A stretch of DNA of 61,546 bases from an uncultured Azospirillum sp. (GTDB taxonomy: Bacteria; Pseudomonadota; Alphaproteobacteria; RF32; CAG-239): NCBI GenBank assembly GCA_900542055.1, contig UQMA01000006.1, forward strand, positions 1 through 61,546, given 5' to 3'. Position 1 is the stretch's first letter. Each line of letters starts with the position of its first letter. The translations under genes were made by a program, and so were the position numbers. The notes under the pieces are model-generated. The model was not told the origin of the DNA and searched no databases. It saw only the letters and a program-made list of their open reading frames with translations. Shown piece by piece: positions 1 to 7,680 of this stretch.

Positions 1-523
1 AATTATTGGCTAAATAAGCATAAAAATCATCCATATTCTCACCGGTTGAGGCCGATACCATAAAGGTTTCGGCAAAATGACCATATTCATTAAGCTGCGC
101 AGCCAGCGGCAAAAGCGAGGCTTTGGCGACCATATCAATTTTGTTCAAAACCAAAACCGCGGAAAGTCCTTGTTTGTTCAATTCATCAATAATCGCCCGT
201 GTTTCATTGTCAAAACCGCGCTTTGCATCAACCACCAATACTAAAATATCGCCATCTTTCGCACCAGTCCAAGCCGAAGCAACCATAGAACGGTCTAAGC
301 GCCGTTTAGGATTAAAAATTCCGGGGGTATCCTGAAAAATAATCTGTGTATTCCCATAAATCCCTATACCTTTAACGGTTGTGCGTGTTGTTTGCGCTTT
401 TGGCGTTACAATAGAAACTTTAGATCCGGCAAAGTCGTTGGTAATTGTGGATTTTCCGGCATTCGGCGCACCGATTAACGTAACAAACCCGCAGCGGGTC
501 GGACAATTATTTTCGACGTCCAT
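1..523 (-). CDS. era: GTPase Era, N-terminal part (cut by window edge)
   Basis: Era is a GTPase that binds 16S rRNA and assists 30S ribosome assembly. The visible 174 residues hold the G domain: P-loop GAPNAGKST at residues 18-26, switch region AQTTRTT around 43-49, DTPG at 65-68, NKID at 127-130 and a G5 VSAS near 156-159. The C-terminal KH RNA-binding domain lies beyond the window edge, so this is a cut, not a truncation. The ATG at 523 has GGAG about 7 bases upstream and overlaps the 3' end of rnc by 17 bases, so the two are translationally coupled. The rnc-era order is a classic bacterial pair. Confidence 0.95.
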   Translation of the reverse strand, partial: MDVENNCPTRCGFVTLIGAPNAGKSTITNDFAGSKVSIVTPKAQTTRTTVKGIGIYGNTQIIFQDTPGIFNPKRRLDRSMVASAWTGAKDGDILVLVVDAKRGFDNETRAIIDELNKQGLSAVLVLNKIDMVAKASLLPLAAQLNEYGHFAETFMVSASTGENMDDFYAYLANN

Positions 524-1175
524 GCTTTACTCCCAATTGTTTTAACAAATTTTCAGCTGCACTCTGTTCTGCTGCTTTTTTATTATGTCCCTGTCCGGAG
601 GCTTCACCATGATCTTTTATATTTACTTTCATCAGAAAAAGCGGATCATGTTCGCTTCCTTCACGCCCGATTTCGCTATAACGCGGAGTTTCCCAACCAT
701 GACCGTGGGCAAATTCCTGTAAAGTTGTTTTTGCGTCTTTCGGAGGTGTAGTATGCGTATTAATCAACGGTCCCCAATGTCTTTGAACAAAATCTATTGC
801 CACAACGCTTCCGGCATCAAGAAAAATAGCACCTATAACAGCTTCGCCCACATCACACAACACATTTTCATTGTTGCGGATATCGATTCCCTCAGCGTGA
901 ATAAAATGATCCAAACGCAATTCCAAAGCTATTTCGGCAACTGTCTCTTTGCACACCAAAGCAACAAAACGCTGTGACAAACTTCCTTCCGGTTCGGCCG
1001 GAAACAAACGGTAAAGCATTTCCGCAACCGATACCCCCAAAACCCTATCGCCCAAAAATTCCAGACGCTCATAATTTTCAGCCAGATGCGGCGTAATGCT
1101 GGTGTGGGTCAATGCCTGCTGCAGCAAATGTTTATTATTAAATTTATAGCCTAAAATATCTTCAATATTTTCCAT
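507..1175 (-). CDS. rnc: Ribonuclease III
   Basis: RNase III cleaves double-stranded RNA, including rRNA precursors. The 222-residue length is normal. The catalytic signature ERLEFLGD lies at residues 36-43, and the second acidic pair, in DVGEAVIGAIFLDAG, puts D108 and E111 where the E. coli enzyme has D114 and E117. A C-terminal double-stranded RNA-binding domain covers about residues 150-215. The gene sits between lepB (10-base gap) and era (17-base overlap) and is read as part of the long rpoZ-to-era run. Confidence 0.97.
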   Translation of the reverse strand: MENIEDILGYKFNNKHLLQQALTHTSITPHLAENYERLEFLGDRVLGVSVAEMLYRLFPAEPEGSLSQRFVALVCKETVAEIALELRLDHFIHAEGIDIRNNENVLCDVGEAVIGAIFLDAGSVVAIDFVQRHWGPLINTHTTPPKDAKTTLQEFAHGHGWETPRYSEIGREGSEHDPLFLMKVNIKDHGEASGQGHNKKAAEQSAAENLLKQLGVKHGRRK

Positions 1176-1185
1176 TTTCTTTCTC

Positions 1186-1917
1186 TTATGCTATTTTACT
1201 GAACAAACGGCGCCAACGGATTTTTTTGCCCCATGTCCATGGTTTGTACCATGCGCCTTCTTGCGGATCATAAGAAAAGAACAAAACGCGCGCTTTTCCG
1301 ACTAAGTTTTCAAACGGAACAAAACCGACATGAATACGGCTGTCATCTGAGCGGTCGCGATTATCGCCCATAACGAAATAATTGCCTTCCGGAACAGTCA
1401 CTTCCGCAAAATTATCATCATTTTCATTGTCCGAAATTTCTAAAATAGTATGTTTCAAACCGTTTGGCAAAGTTTCTTCATATTGATGGTAACGTTCCGC
1501 ATAACCAAAGTTATTGCGTACCACAAAATTTTCTTTTTCGGTACGAGGCTGTTCAACGCCGTTAATAAACAAACGTCCTTTCTCAAGCTTTATTTTATCT
1601 CCGGGAAGTCCTATAATTCTTTTGATAAAATCTGTGCTGTTATCCTGCGGATATTTAAATACCACAACATCGCCTACTTTAGGCTCATCTGCCCAAATAC
1701 GTCCCGAAAACAAAGGAATGCTGAAAGGAAATGAATGCTTTGAATAACCATAAGTATATTTTGAAACAAACAAAAAATCACCGACATACAAATTCGGATA
1801 CATGGAACCGGAAGGAATTTTAAACGGCTCAAACAAAAAACTGCGAATAAACACAGCAATAACAATCGCATAAACAATTGTCTTAACCGTATCTGACAAA
1901 TTTTCTTTTTCTTCCAT
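1186..1917 (-). CDS. lepB: Signal peptidase I
   Basis: LepB removes signal peptides from exported proteins at the outer face of the inner membrane. A single N-terminal membrane segment (about residues 11-29) is followed by the box containing the nucleophile, PSGSM, with Ser38. Lys99 in FIKRIIGLPGD is the general base, and the GDNRDRSDDSR box lies near the C-terminus. The frame could open at a TTG at 1935, but the ATG at 1917 has GGAG 8 bases upstream and gives the normal N-terminus, so I use 1917. The gap to acpS is 14 bases. Confidence 0.95.
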   Translation of the reverse strand: MEEKENLSDTVKTIVYAIVIAVFIRSFLFEPFKIPSGSMYPNLYVGDFLFVSKYTYGYSKHSFPFSIPLFSGRIWADEPKVGDVVVFKYPQDNSTDFIKRIIGLPGDKIKLEKGRLFINGVEQPRTEKENFVVRNNFGYAERYHQYEETLPNGLKHTILEISDNENDDNFAEVTVPEGNYFVMGDNRDRSDDSRIHVGFVPFENLVGKARVLFFSYDPQEGAWYKPWTWGKKIRWRRLFSKIA

Positions 1918-1931
1918 TTCGGTATCTCCAT

Positions 1932-2318
1932 TCAAACTTCTAAAATTACGACAGCCTGTGCAAAAGGATAATCATCTGACAGACTGACCAATATATTTTT
2001 AATTTTTCGTTCTTCGGCCATTTCGGCGGCCTTTCCCGACAAACATATATAAGGTTTGCCGTTTTCATTATGTAAAATCTCAATTTCCACCCAAGACAAG
2101 CCGTAATTGAACCCTGTTCCCAAAGCTTTGCTGAAAGCCTCTTTGGCGGCAAATCTTTTGGCTAATGAAGCATAATATTTTTTTTCGCTGTTCTCCGGCG
2201 GCAATTCCCGTCTTTCATTATTGCCGTAACACCGTTTTAAAAAGCGTTCGCCAAAACGCCGATAACTATCGGCAATTCTTTCAATATTACATATATCGCT
2301 TCCCAAACCTGCTATCAT
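1932..2318 (-). CDS. acpS: Holo-[acyl-carrier-protein] synthase
   Basis: AcpS transfers 4'-phosphopantetheine from CoA to acyl carrier protein. At 128 residues it has the family length. The metal-binding Asp8 sits in GLGSDIC and Glu60 in RFAAKEAFSKALGTG, the two signature motifs. It lies between spoT and lepB, a common alphaproteobacterial position. A pdxJ gene, which often precedes acpS, is not present here. Confidence 0.95.
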   Translation of the reverse strand: MIAGLGSDICNIERIADSYRRFGERFLKRCYGNNERRELPPENSEKKYYASLAKRFAAKEAFSKALGTGFNYGLSWVEIEILHNENGKPYICLSGKAAEMAEERKIKNILVSLSDDYPFAQAVVILEV

Positions 2319-2348
2319 TTAATCTAAATCCGCAAAACAAATTTTACC

Positions 2349-4487
2349 TTAATTTGACCTTGCAACATAGCTGACGACTTTAGAAGCTTTTAACGCTGCA
2401 ATAACTTCATTTAATTGATCAACATTTTTGACTTCGACATCGAGAATAATTTCAAAATAGCTGATTGTACGATACACAATATTTAAATTTGCAATATTGG
2501 TATTAAATCTGGCTAAAATATTCGAAATCTCACCCAAACTTCCGGGTTCATTTGACAACATCAATTTCAAACGTCCGGTATGCATTTCGGTGCTTTCAGT
2601 TTTTCCCCACGAAATATCCAGCCATCTTTCCGGTTCATTAGCAAATTTTTCAAGAGTTTTACAGTCCATCGTATGCACGGCAACTCCTTTTCCGGTAGTA
2701 ACAATACCGACGATTCTATCCCCCGGAAGCGGGTGGCAGCAACCGGCAAAATGCATAGCCATCCCAGGAATAAGACCTTCAATCTGCAATGGAGATTGCT
2801 CTTTTTTCTTCAGTTTCTTGAAAGCAGGAACCTTAATGGCCTGAACAACTTTTTCCAACTTGGATTGTTTATAAGCCGGATAAACCGCCTTCATAACATC
2901 CCAGCCTGTCACTAATCCTTCGCCGACTTTAGCATACAAATCATTAATTGATTCAGCTTCAAAATTCGGCAAAACATTAACTAAACCTTTTTCCGAAAAT
3001 TCAAGTTTTTCACCTTTAAACAGCTTTTCGAGAATTTCCTGTCCCAGCACAATAAACTGATCGCGTTTATTGGCACGGACATAACGTCTGATTGCGGCTT
3101 TTGCCTTTCCCGTAACCACAAAACGCTCCCACTCTGTTGATGGGTGCTGCGCTTTGGAAGTCAAAACCTCAACCTGATCTCCGTTTTGCAAAATAGTTCT
3201 CAGAGGACGGATTTCGCCGTTGATTTTTGCACCTACACAAGTATCTCCCACAGACGAGTGAACAGCATACGCAAAATCAACCGGCGTTGAATTAACCGGC
3301 AAACCGATTAAATCACCTTTTGGAGTAAAGCAAAAAACCTGATCATTATACATCTCAAGTTTTGTGTTTTCTAAAAATTCTTCAGGATTTGAAGCCTGAT
3401 CAAGAATTTCCAGCAATTCTCTAACCCAACGGAAATTTTTGCCTTCTGCCTTTTGCCCTTGTTTATACGCCCAGTGAGCCGCCACGCCTTTTTCGGCTAT
3501 TTCGTGCATTTCAAAAGTGCGGATTTGTATTTCAATGCGAGTGTTTTCCGGTCCGATAACGCCTGTATGGATTGATTGATAGCCATTGGGTTTTGGGGTG
3601 GATATATAATCCTTAAAACGGCGGGGAACCATATGATATTTGCTGTGAACAATGCCCAAAGCCTGATAACATGACGCAATATCCGGCACGCAAATACGAA
3701 AAGCCATAATATCGGACAATTGCTCGAAAGAGGCATTTTTTTGCTGCATTTTGCGCCAAATGGAATACGGAGTTTTTTCACGTCCGGTAACCACACATTG
3801 AACGCCGTTTTCATCCATGTCTTTTTTTAAGGCTTCAATAATTTTCGGAACAATATTGCTTCCCTGTTCGCGTAAAAAATTCAAGCGAGCGACAATTGAA
3901 TCATGAGCGTCTTTGTACAATTCGCGGAATGCCAGTTCCTGCAGCTCGCTTTTAACTTCTTCCATACCGATACGCTCGGCCAAAGGAGCATAAATATCGA
4001 GTGTCTCGCGGGCAATACGCGAGCGTTTCTCAGGTTTGAGAAAATGCAAAGTGCGCATATTGTGCAGACGGTCGGCCAATTTTATCAGCAAAACTCTGAT
4101 ATCTTCAGACATTGCCAAAAGCAATTTACGAAAATTTTCAGCCTGTTTGGTATAAACCGATTTTTGTTCAATCATTGCCAATTTGGTCAAACCGTCAACC
4201 AGCATCGCCACTTGATCGCCAAACAATGAACGAACTTCTTCAATGGTTGTGTCTGTATCTTCAACCGTATCATGCAGCAAACCGGCAATAACCGAATTGC
4301 AGTCGAGCTTAAATTTTGTTAAAATGCCGGCCACTTCAACCGGATGAGAATAATAGGGATCGCCTGAAGCACGCAATTGAGCGCCGTGTTTTTTCATTGC
4401 AAACACATAGGCGCGGTTCAATGCGTCTTCATCGGCATCAGGGTCATAAGATTTAACCAATTCCACTAATTCATATTGTCGCAGCAT
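2349..4487 (-). CDS. spoT: Bifunctional (p)ppGpp synthetase/hydrolase (RSH family)
   Basis: This enzyme makes and degrades the stringent-response alarmone ppGpp. The 712 residues show a full domain set: HD hydrolase domain (about 25-180, with H72-D73 in LLHDTVED), synthetase domain (about 230-350, including RFKDYISTPKPNGYQSIHT and the EIQIRT motif), a TGS domain (about 385-445) and a C-terminal ACT domain (about 630-705). Both catalytic halves look intact, as expected when one RSH protein does both jobs. It is 21 bases downstream of rpoZ, the usual pairing. Confidence 0.96.
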   Translation of the reverse strand: MLRQYELVELVKSYDPDADEDALNRAYVFAMKKHGAQLRASGDPYYSHPVEVAGILTKFKLDCNSVIAGLLHDTVEDTDTTIEEVRSLFGDQVAMLVDGLTKLAMIEQKSVYTKQAENFRKLLLAMSEDIRVLLIKLADRLHNMRTLHFLKPEKRSRIARETLDIYAPLAERIGMEEVKSELQELAFRELYKDAHDSIVARLNFLREQGSNIVPKIIEALKKDMDENGVQCVVTGREKTPYSIWRKMQQKNASFEQLSDIMAFRICVPDIASCYQALGIVHSKYHMVPRRFKDYISTPKPNGYQSIHTGVIGPENTRIEIQIRTFEMHEIAEKGVAAHWAYKQGQKAEGKNFRWVRELLEILDQASNPEEFLENTKLEMYNDQVFCFTPKGDLIGLPVNSTPVDFAYAVHSSVGDTCVGAKINGEIRPLRTILQNGDQVEVLTSKAQHPSTEWERFVVTGKAKAAIRRYVRANKRDQFIVLGQEILEKLFKGEKLEFSEKGLVNVLPNFEAESINDLYAKVGEGLVTGWDVMKAVYPAYKQSKLEKVVQAIKVPAFKKLKKKEQSPLQIEGLIPGMAMHFAGCCHPLPGDRIVGIVTTGKGVAVHTMDCKTLEKFANEPERWLDISWGKTESTEMHTGRLKLMLSNEPGSLGEISNILARFNTNIANLNIVYRTISYFEIILDVEVKNVDQLNEVIAALKASKVVSYVARSN

Positions 4488-4508
4488 CCGTAGCCAGCTT
4501 TCAAAATA

Positions 4509-5006
4509 TTATTCGTCAAAATCGCCCATATCGTCATCAGCGCCCATATCTGCGCCATCGCCGAAACCTAAATCATCGTCTTCACCCAAGTCATCATCGG
4601 CAACATCACTGTCATCGTCCATTGGTGCATCAAAATCAATATCATCATCACTGCCGTGAACCTGCATATTGTCAGCCATTTCATTATCAAGCAGCAATCC
4701 CGAAAATTGTTCGTCAAGTCCCGAAAGTTCTTTTTCGGCAGCCATAATTTCCATTTCTTCTTCTTCGGGCTCTTCAACCTCAACATATTTCTGCAAGCCC
4801 ATTACCAAAGACTTTTGCAAATCTTCAATATTAACTTTTTCTTCCGCTATTTCGCGCAAAGCAATCACCGGATTTTTATCATTGTCGCGAGAAACCATAA
4901 TCTGTGCGCCGGAAGAAATATCTTTAGCGCGTTGGGTTGAAATCATAACCAAGTCATAACGGTTTGGAATTTTATCAATGCAGTCTTCAACTGTAACTCT
5001 TGCCAT
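4509..5006 (-). CDS. rpoZ: RNA polymerase omega subunit with long acidic tail
   Basis: Omega helps fold and stabilise the beta' subunit of RNA polymerase. Residues 1-75 match the family: MARVTVEDCIDKIPNRYDLV, then QRAKDISSGAQ and NPVIALREIAEEKV. After a linker rich in Glu, the last roughly 45 residues are a low-complexity run of Asp, Gly and Met (for example DDDSDVADDDLGEDDD). The protein is 165 residues, longer than most omegas. First gene of the run down to era, with a candidate promoter at 5048-5076 and AAAGG 7 bases before the ATG. Confidence 0.93.
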   Translation of the reverse strand: MARVTVEDCIDKIPNRYDLVMISTQRAKDISSGAQIMVSRDNDKNPVIALREIAEEKVNIEDLQKSLVMGLQKYVEVEEPEEEEMEIMAAEKELSGLDEQFSGLLLDNEMADNMQVHGSDDDIDFDAPMDDDSDVADDDLGEDDDLGFGDGADMGADDDMGDFDE

Positions 5007-5047
5007 TTTTGTACCTTTTCTTTGTAGTTAAAACCATTTTATCGGTA

Positions 5048-5076
5048 AATATATCCCTGTTTTTAAAATTCGGCAA
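5048..5076 (-). promoter_or_regulatory. Candidate sigma70 promoter of the rpoZ-spoT-acpS-lepB-rnc-era run
   Basis: On the minus strand, TTGCCG and TATATT are separated by 17 bases, about 42 bases before the rpoZ start. Both boxes are close to consensus and spacing is ideal. Confidence 0.55.
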
Positions 5077-5112
5077 GAAAAACCATACAAAAGAAGAGCT
5101 AACTATTTGTTT

Positions 5113-6354
5113 TTAATTCATATAAATTGTCTGTCCTGCGATTCGTCCGCTGCCTTCGCGCAATGCCTTTTCTATTTGTTTATAGTTTTTCTTAACTTCA
5201 AGCATATCCTGCAAAGGAGCCTTATATCTTTCAATCATAGCCTGCATTGTGGCGGCGACAAAAGGAGCGGTTTTATAATCAAAAGAATTTAACATATCAC
5301 CATAAGTATTTTTGCGATAAAGCAATATCGTTTGCAACTCAATTTGGCTCATATTCAACAGTCGATAAGCCTTTACCGTTTTGTCGCATGTATACGCCCA
5401 TTCATTTTCACTGAACCCTTGTTTAGCAACAATTCCGGCGAAATCACGATTCAATCCGGCCAATCGGGCTTTTTGCACAAACCTTGAGCAAGGCGACACC
5501 AAATCTTTCAGCATTGGAACTACTGCGCCTTTTCCCTGTGCTTCTTCCCAACGGTCAAGCAAGTTTCCTGCTTCTATAAGGCGCGTCTGCGCCTGCAAAT
5601 CTTTATCAAAAAATTTAAGTTCGTCCAATGTGGCTATAAAAGCCGAAATATCCGCTGTAGTTAGAGGAGAATTTTCATTTGGAGATATCGTTCTCAAACG
5701 CGATGACAGCGGATTTTCCACAGATGCCCCCGGAGCATAATCTTCAGGTCGAACAGCTCTTGCTATGCTGTCCAGCATTTTCGGACGATATTTGTTTGCC
5801 GGCTCCGGCATTTTTTGTGGAATTTCAAGTTCATCCATTGAAAAATTTTCAGGCCACGCTTCAGGCATCAGCAAAAAATAAAAAGCGGGAGACAGCATTT
5901 CAATATTTTCAATATCGGCAACTTGCGGCGCTATACGACTGGGAAATTTATTCTTTGTTTCCTTTATCCCCGGCATATTCAAAATTTTTTCCGATATCCC
6001 CGGAACAGTGTGCAAATAAGGACCGATATATTCATAAGTTTGCGGCGGCAGACTTTTAATCATCTCAAGCAGATCATCTTCTCCGTCCCATTTCAGTCTT
6101 TTGCTGCGCATTCCGTATTTTTTTATTGTTGCCGCAAAAGGACGATCAAATTTATTGCCTATTTTCCAATAATAATCAAATTTTCGGTCATAAACAGGAG
6201 CCGGACGAAATTGTTTGCGCAGTTCTTCTATTTTCGGCAGTTTTTCATTTAAATCAATTTTAAAACGATCGGCAAAATCCGACGGCGCCACGGCTTTAAC
6301 CTCGGTGCAACACAAAAAAACAAACGCTACATATGTCAAAAATCGGCATTTCAT
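5113..6354 (-). CDS. Secreted protein of unknown function
   Basis: I do not recognise this 413-residue protein. Residues 1-22 look like a signal peptide ending near EVKA-VA, so it should be exported to the periplasm. The mature part is soluble, rich in aromatic, Pro and charged residues, with no membrane segment and no catalytic motif I can name. Its two Cys in the second half (VSPCSRF, YTCDKT) could form a disulfide. It stands alone between rpoZ (minus) and gcrA (plus, divergent) and has codon use like its neighbours. A lineage-specific envelope protein is the most that can be said. Confidence 0.8.
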   Translation of the reverse strand: MKCRFLTYVAFVFLCCTEVKAVAPSDFADRFKIDLNEKLPKIEELRKQFRPAPVYDRKFDYYWKIGNKFDRPFAATIKKYGMRSKRLKWDGEDDLLEMIKSLPPQTYEYIGPYLHTVPGISEKILNMPGIKETKNKFPSRIAPQVADIENIEMLSPAFYFLLMPEAWPENFSMDELEIPQKMPEPANKYRPKMLDSIARAVRPEDYAPGASVENPLSSRLRTISPNENSPLTTADISAFIATLDELKFFDKDLQAQTRLIEAGNLLDRWEEAQGKGAVVPMLKDLVSPCSRFVQKARLAGLNRDFAGIVAKQGFSENEWAYTCDKTVKAYRLLNMSQIELQTILLYRKNTYGDMLNSFDYKTAPFVAATMQAMIERYKAPLQDMLEVKKNYKQIEKALREGSGRIAGQTIYMN

Positions 6355-6425
6355 ACTTTTTACCCTTTTATTTTCAATAATATAATCTAATATCTTTAAT
6401 AAAAAGTAACAGCAAAAGAAAAAAC

Positions 6426-6454
6426 TAGACTCGTAAAAAATATTGCTTTACTAT
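6426..6454 (+). promoter_or_regulatory. Candidate gcrA promoter containing a GANTC site
   Basis: TAGACT and TACTAT are 17 bases apart, about 33 bases before the gcrA start. The -35 box overlaps GACTC (6428-6432), a GANTC sequence of the kind methylated by CcrM. The boxes are moderate matches. Confidence 0.45.
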
Positions 6455-6486
6455 ACGCGCATTAGAACATTGCAAGGAGAATGGTT

Positions 6487-7098
6487 ATGGCATGGACTGA
6501 CAAAATGGTCGAAGACCTGAAAATTATGTGGAAACAAGGGTTGACAACCGGTGAAATCGGAAAACGTCTCGGCGTATCTAAAAATTCCATTGTCGGAAAA
6601 GTTCATCGTTTGCAGCTTGAAGCCAGACCCTCGCCTATAAAAAAGAAAGAAGAAGTTGAAAACAACGCTCAACCTAAATCAGCAACAGCTGAACCGACAA
6701 AAGCTCAAGAGCCTAAAAAAGATAAAAAGGTAACAAAAACAGAGCCTAAAGCAGAAACTAAAAACAAAATTGAAGTTCAGCCAAAACCGGAAGTAACAGT
6801 AATTAAACCAGCTGCCGCCGAGAAAAAAATTGTTGTTGAAGAGAAAAAAGAACCAGAAAAGCCCAAACCAGCTCCTGTTTCGGCTCCGGTAAAAACTTTT
6901 GTTTCCAAACCGGCTGCGCCTGCAAAAACATACAACGGCAACGCAAAACTGACAGATCTTGACAATCATACATGCCGGTGGCCGATTGGTGATCCGAAAG
7001 ACGAAAATTTTCATTTTTGCGGACGCAAAGTTCGTATGGGACAAACTTATTGTGAAGAACATGCCGCTCTGGCTTATGTAAAGCCTACTAAAAAATAA
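6487..7098 (+). CDS. gcrA: Cell-cycle transcriptional regulator GcrA
   Basis: GcrA binds sigma70-RNA polymerase and activates promoters carrying CcrM-methylated GANTC sites in Alphaproteobacteria. The N-terminus MAWTDKMVEDLKIMWKQG, followed by a helix-turn-helix (GEIGKRLGVSKNSIVGKVHRL), is diagnostic. The C-terminal sigma-interacting part CRWPIGDPKDENFHFC...YCEEHAALAY is also present, around residues 160-197. Between them lies a long Lys-, Pro- and Glu-rich linker. An ATG at 6481 also opens the frame, but it directly abuts AAGGAG. The ATG at 6487, 7 bases from the AAGGAG, is the better start and gives the canonical MAWT. Confidence 0.96.
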   Translation: MAWTDKMVEDLKIMWKQGLTTGEIGKRLGVSKNSIVGKVHRLQLEARPSPIKKKEEVENNAQPKSATAEPTKAQEPKKDKKVTKTEPKAETKNKIEVQPKPEVTVIKPAAAEKKIVVEEKKEPEKPKPAPVSAPVKTFVSKPAAPAKTYNGNAKLTDLDNHTCRWPIGDPKDENFHFCGRKVRMGQTYCEEHAALAYVKPTKK

Positions 7099-7116
7099 AA
7101 ACATTATATAAAAGAT

Positions 7117-7149
7117 AAAGCGGATAATATTCTATCCGCTTTATTTTTT
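7117..7149 (+). terminator. Intrinsic terminator after gcrA
   Basis: A 10-base-pair stem (AAAGCGGATA / TATCCGCTTT) with a 6-base loop is followed by ATTTTTT. It lies between the convergent gcrA and the PH-domain gene. Confidence 0.85.
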
Positions 7150-7169
7150 GAAAACTCCGCTTAATCTTC

Positions 7170-7679
7170 CTATTTTTTCTTATTATCGCCTTTCAGACTT
7201 TCATCAATAGCTTCTTCTATTTGAGGTTTTATTTGCCATGGATTGTCCACATAGAAAAATTCTACTTTTGCAGTGCCTGTTCCCGAAAAGCAAATATTTC
7301 CATATCCTAAAATTCTCCCCCAAAAAGATTGTTCTATTTGTATTGATTCTATTTTATCTATTTTTATTTCAGCGGTTTTAATTGAAATAATACCTGTCTT
7401 AAAAACAACACGGCGGCTTGTGCAAACCATTTCCGTTAATTTCAGTTTCAGATAGTGATAAAAAGGAACCGCTGCAAAAAGACATCCCACGGCAATTGTT
7501 GCAACAGCTAAATCAATTTCCTGATCGACATACATCTGTGCTGCCAACAAAAAAATGAGAATAGAGGCAGCCCCTAAGGTAAAAAATACAAAATAAAACT
7601 CAAGCCATGCAATCCAATGATATTTTGCGCGGACTTTTATCGTTTCATCTTTAGCCAAACTTCCTTCCACATATCCCAT
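7170..7679 (-). CDS. PH-domain (bPH2-type) membrane protein
   Basis: The 169-residue protein has two membrane segments (about residues 26-48 and 55-75) followed by a bacterial PH domain of the YdbS/bPH2 type: SRRVVFKTGIISIKTAEIKI, then KIESIQIEQSFWGRILGYG and a conserved GTGTAKVEF strand. Function is unknown for most of this family; membrane-linked envelope roles are usual. It is 1 base downstream of trkH, with GGAG 8 bases before its ATG, so the two are probably co-transcribed. Confidence 0.85.
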   Translation of the reverse strand: MGYVEGSLAKDETIKVRAKYHWIAWLEFYFVFFTLGAASILIFLLAAQMYVDQEIDLAVATIAVGCLFAAVPFYHYLKLKLTEMVCTSRRVVFKTGIISIKTAEIKIDKIESIQIEQSFWGRILGYGNICFSGTGTAKVEFFYVDNPWQIKPQIEEAIDESLKGDNKKK

Positions 7680-7680
7680 A

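Noticed and set aside
753..977. Plus-strand open frame antisense to rnc
   Set aside because: It lies entirely within rnc, with no ribosome site and no recognisable product.
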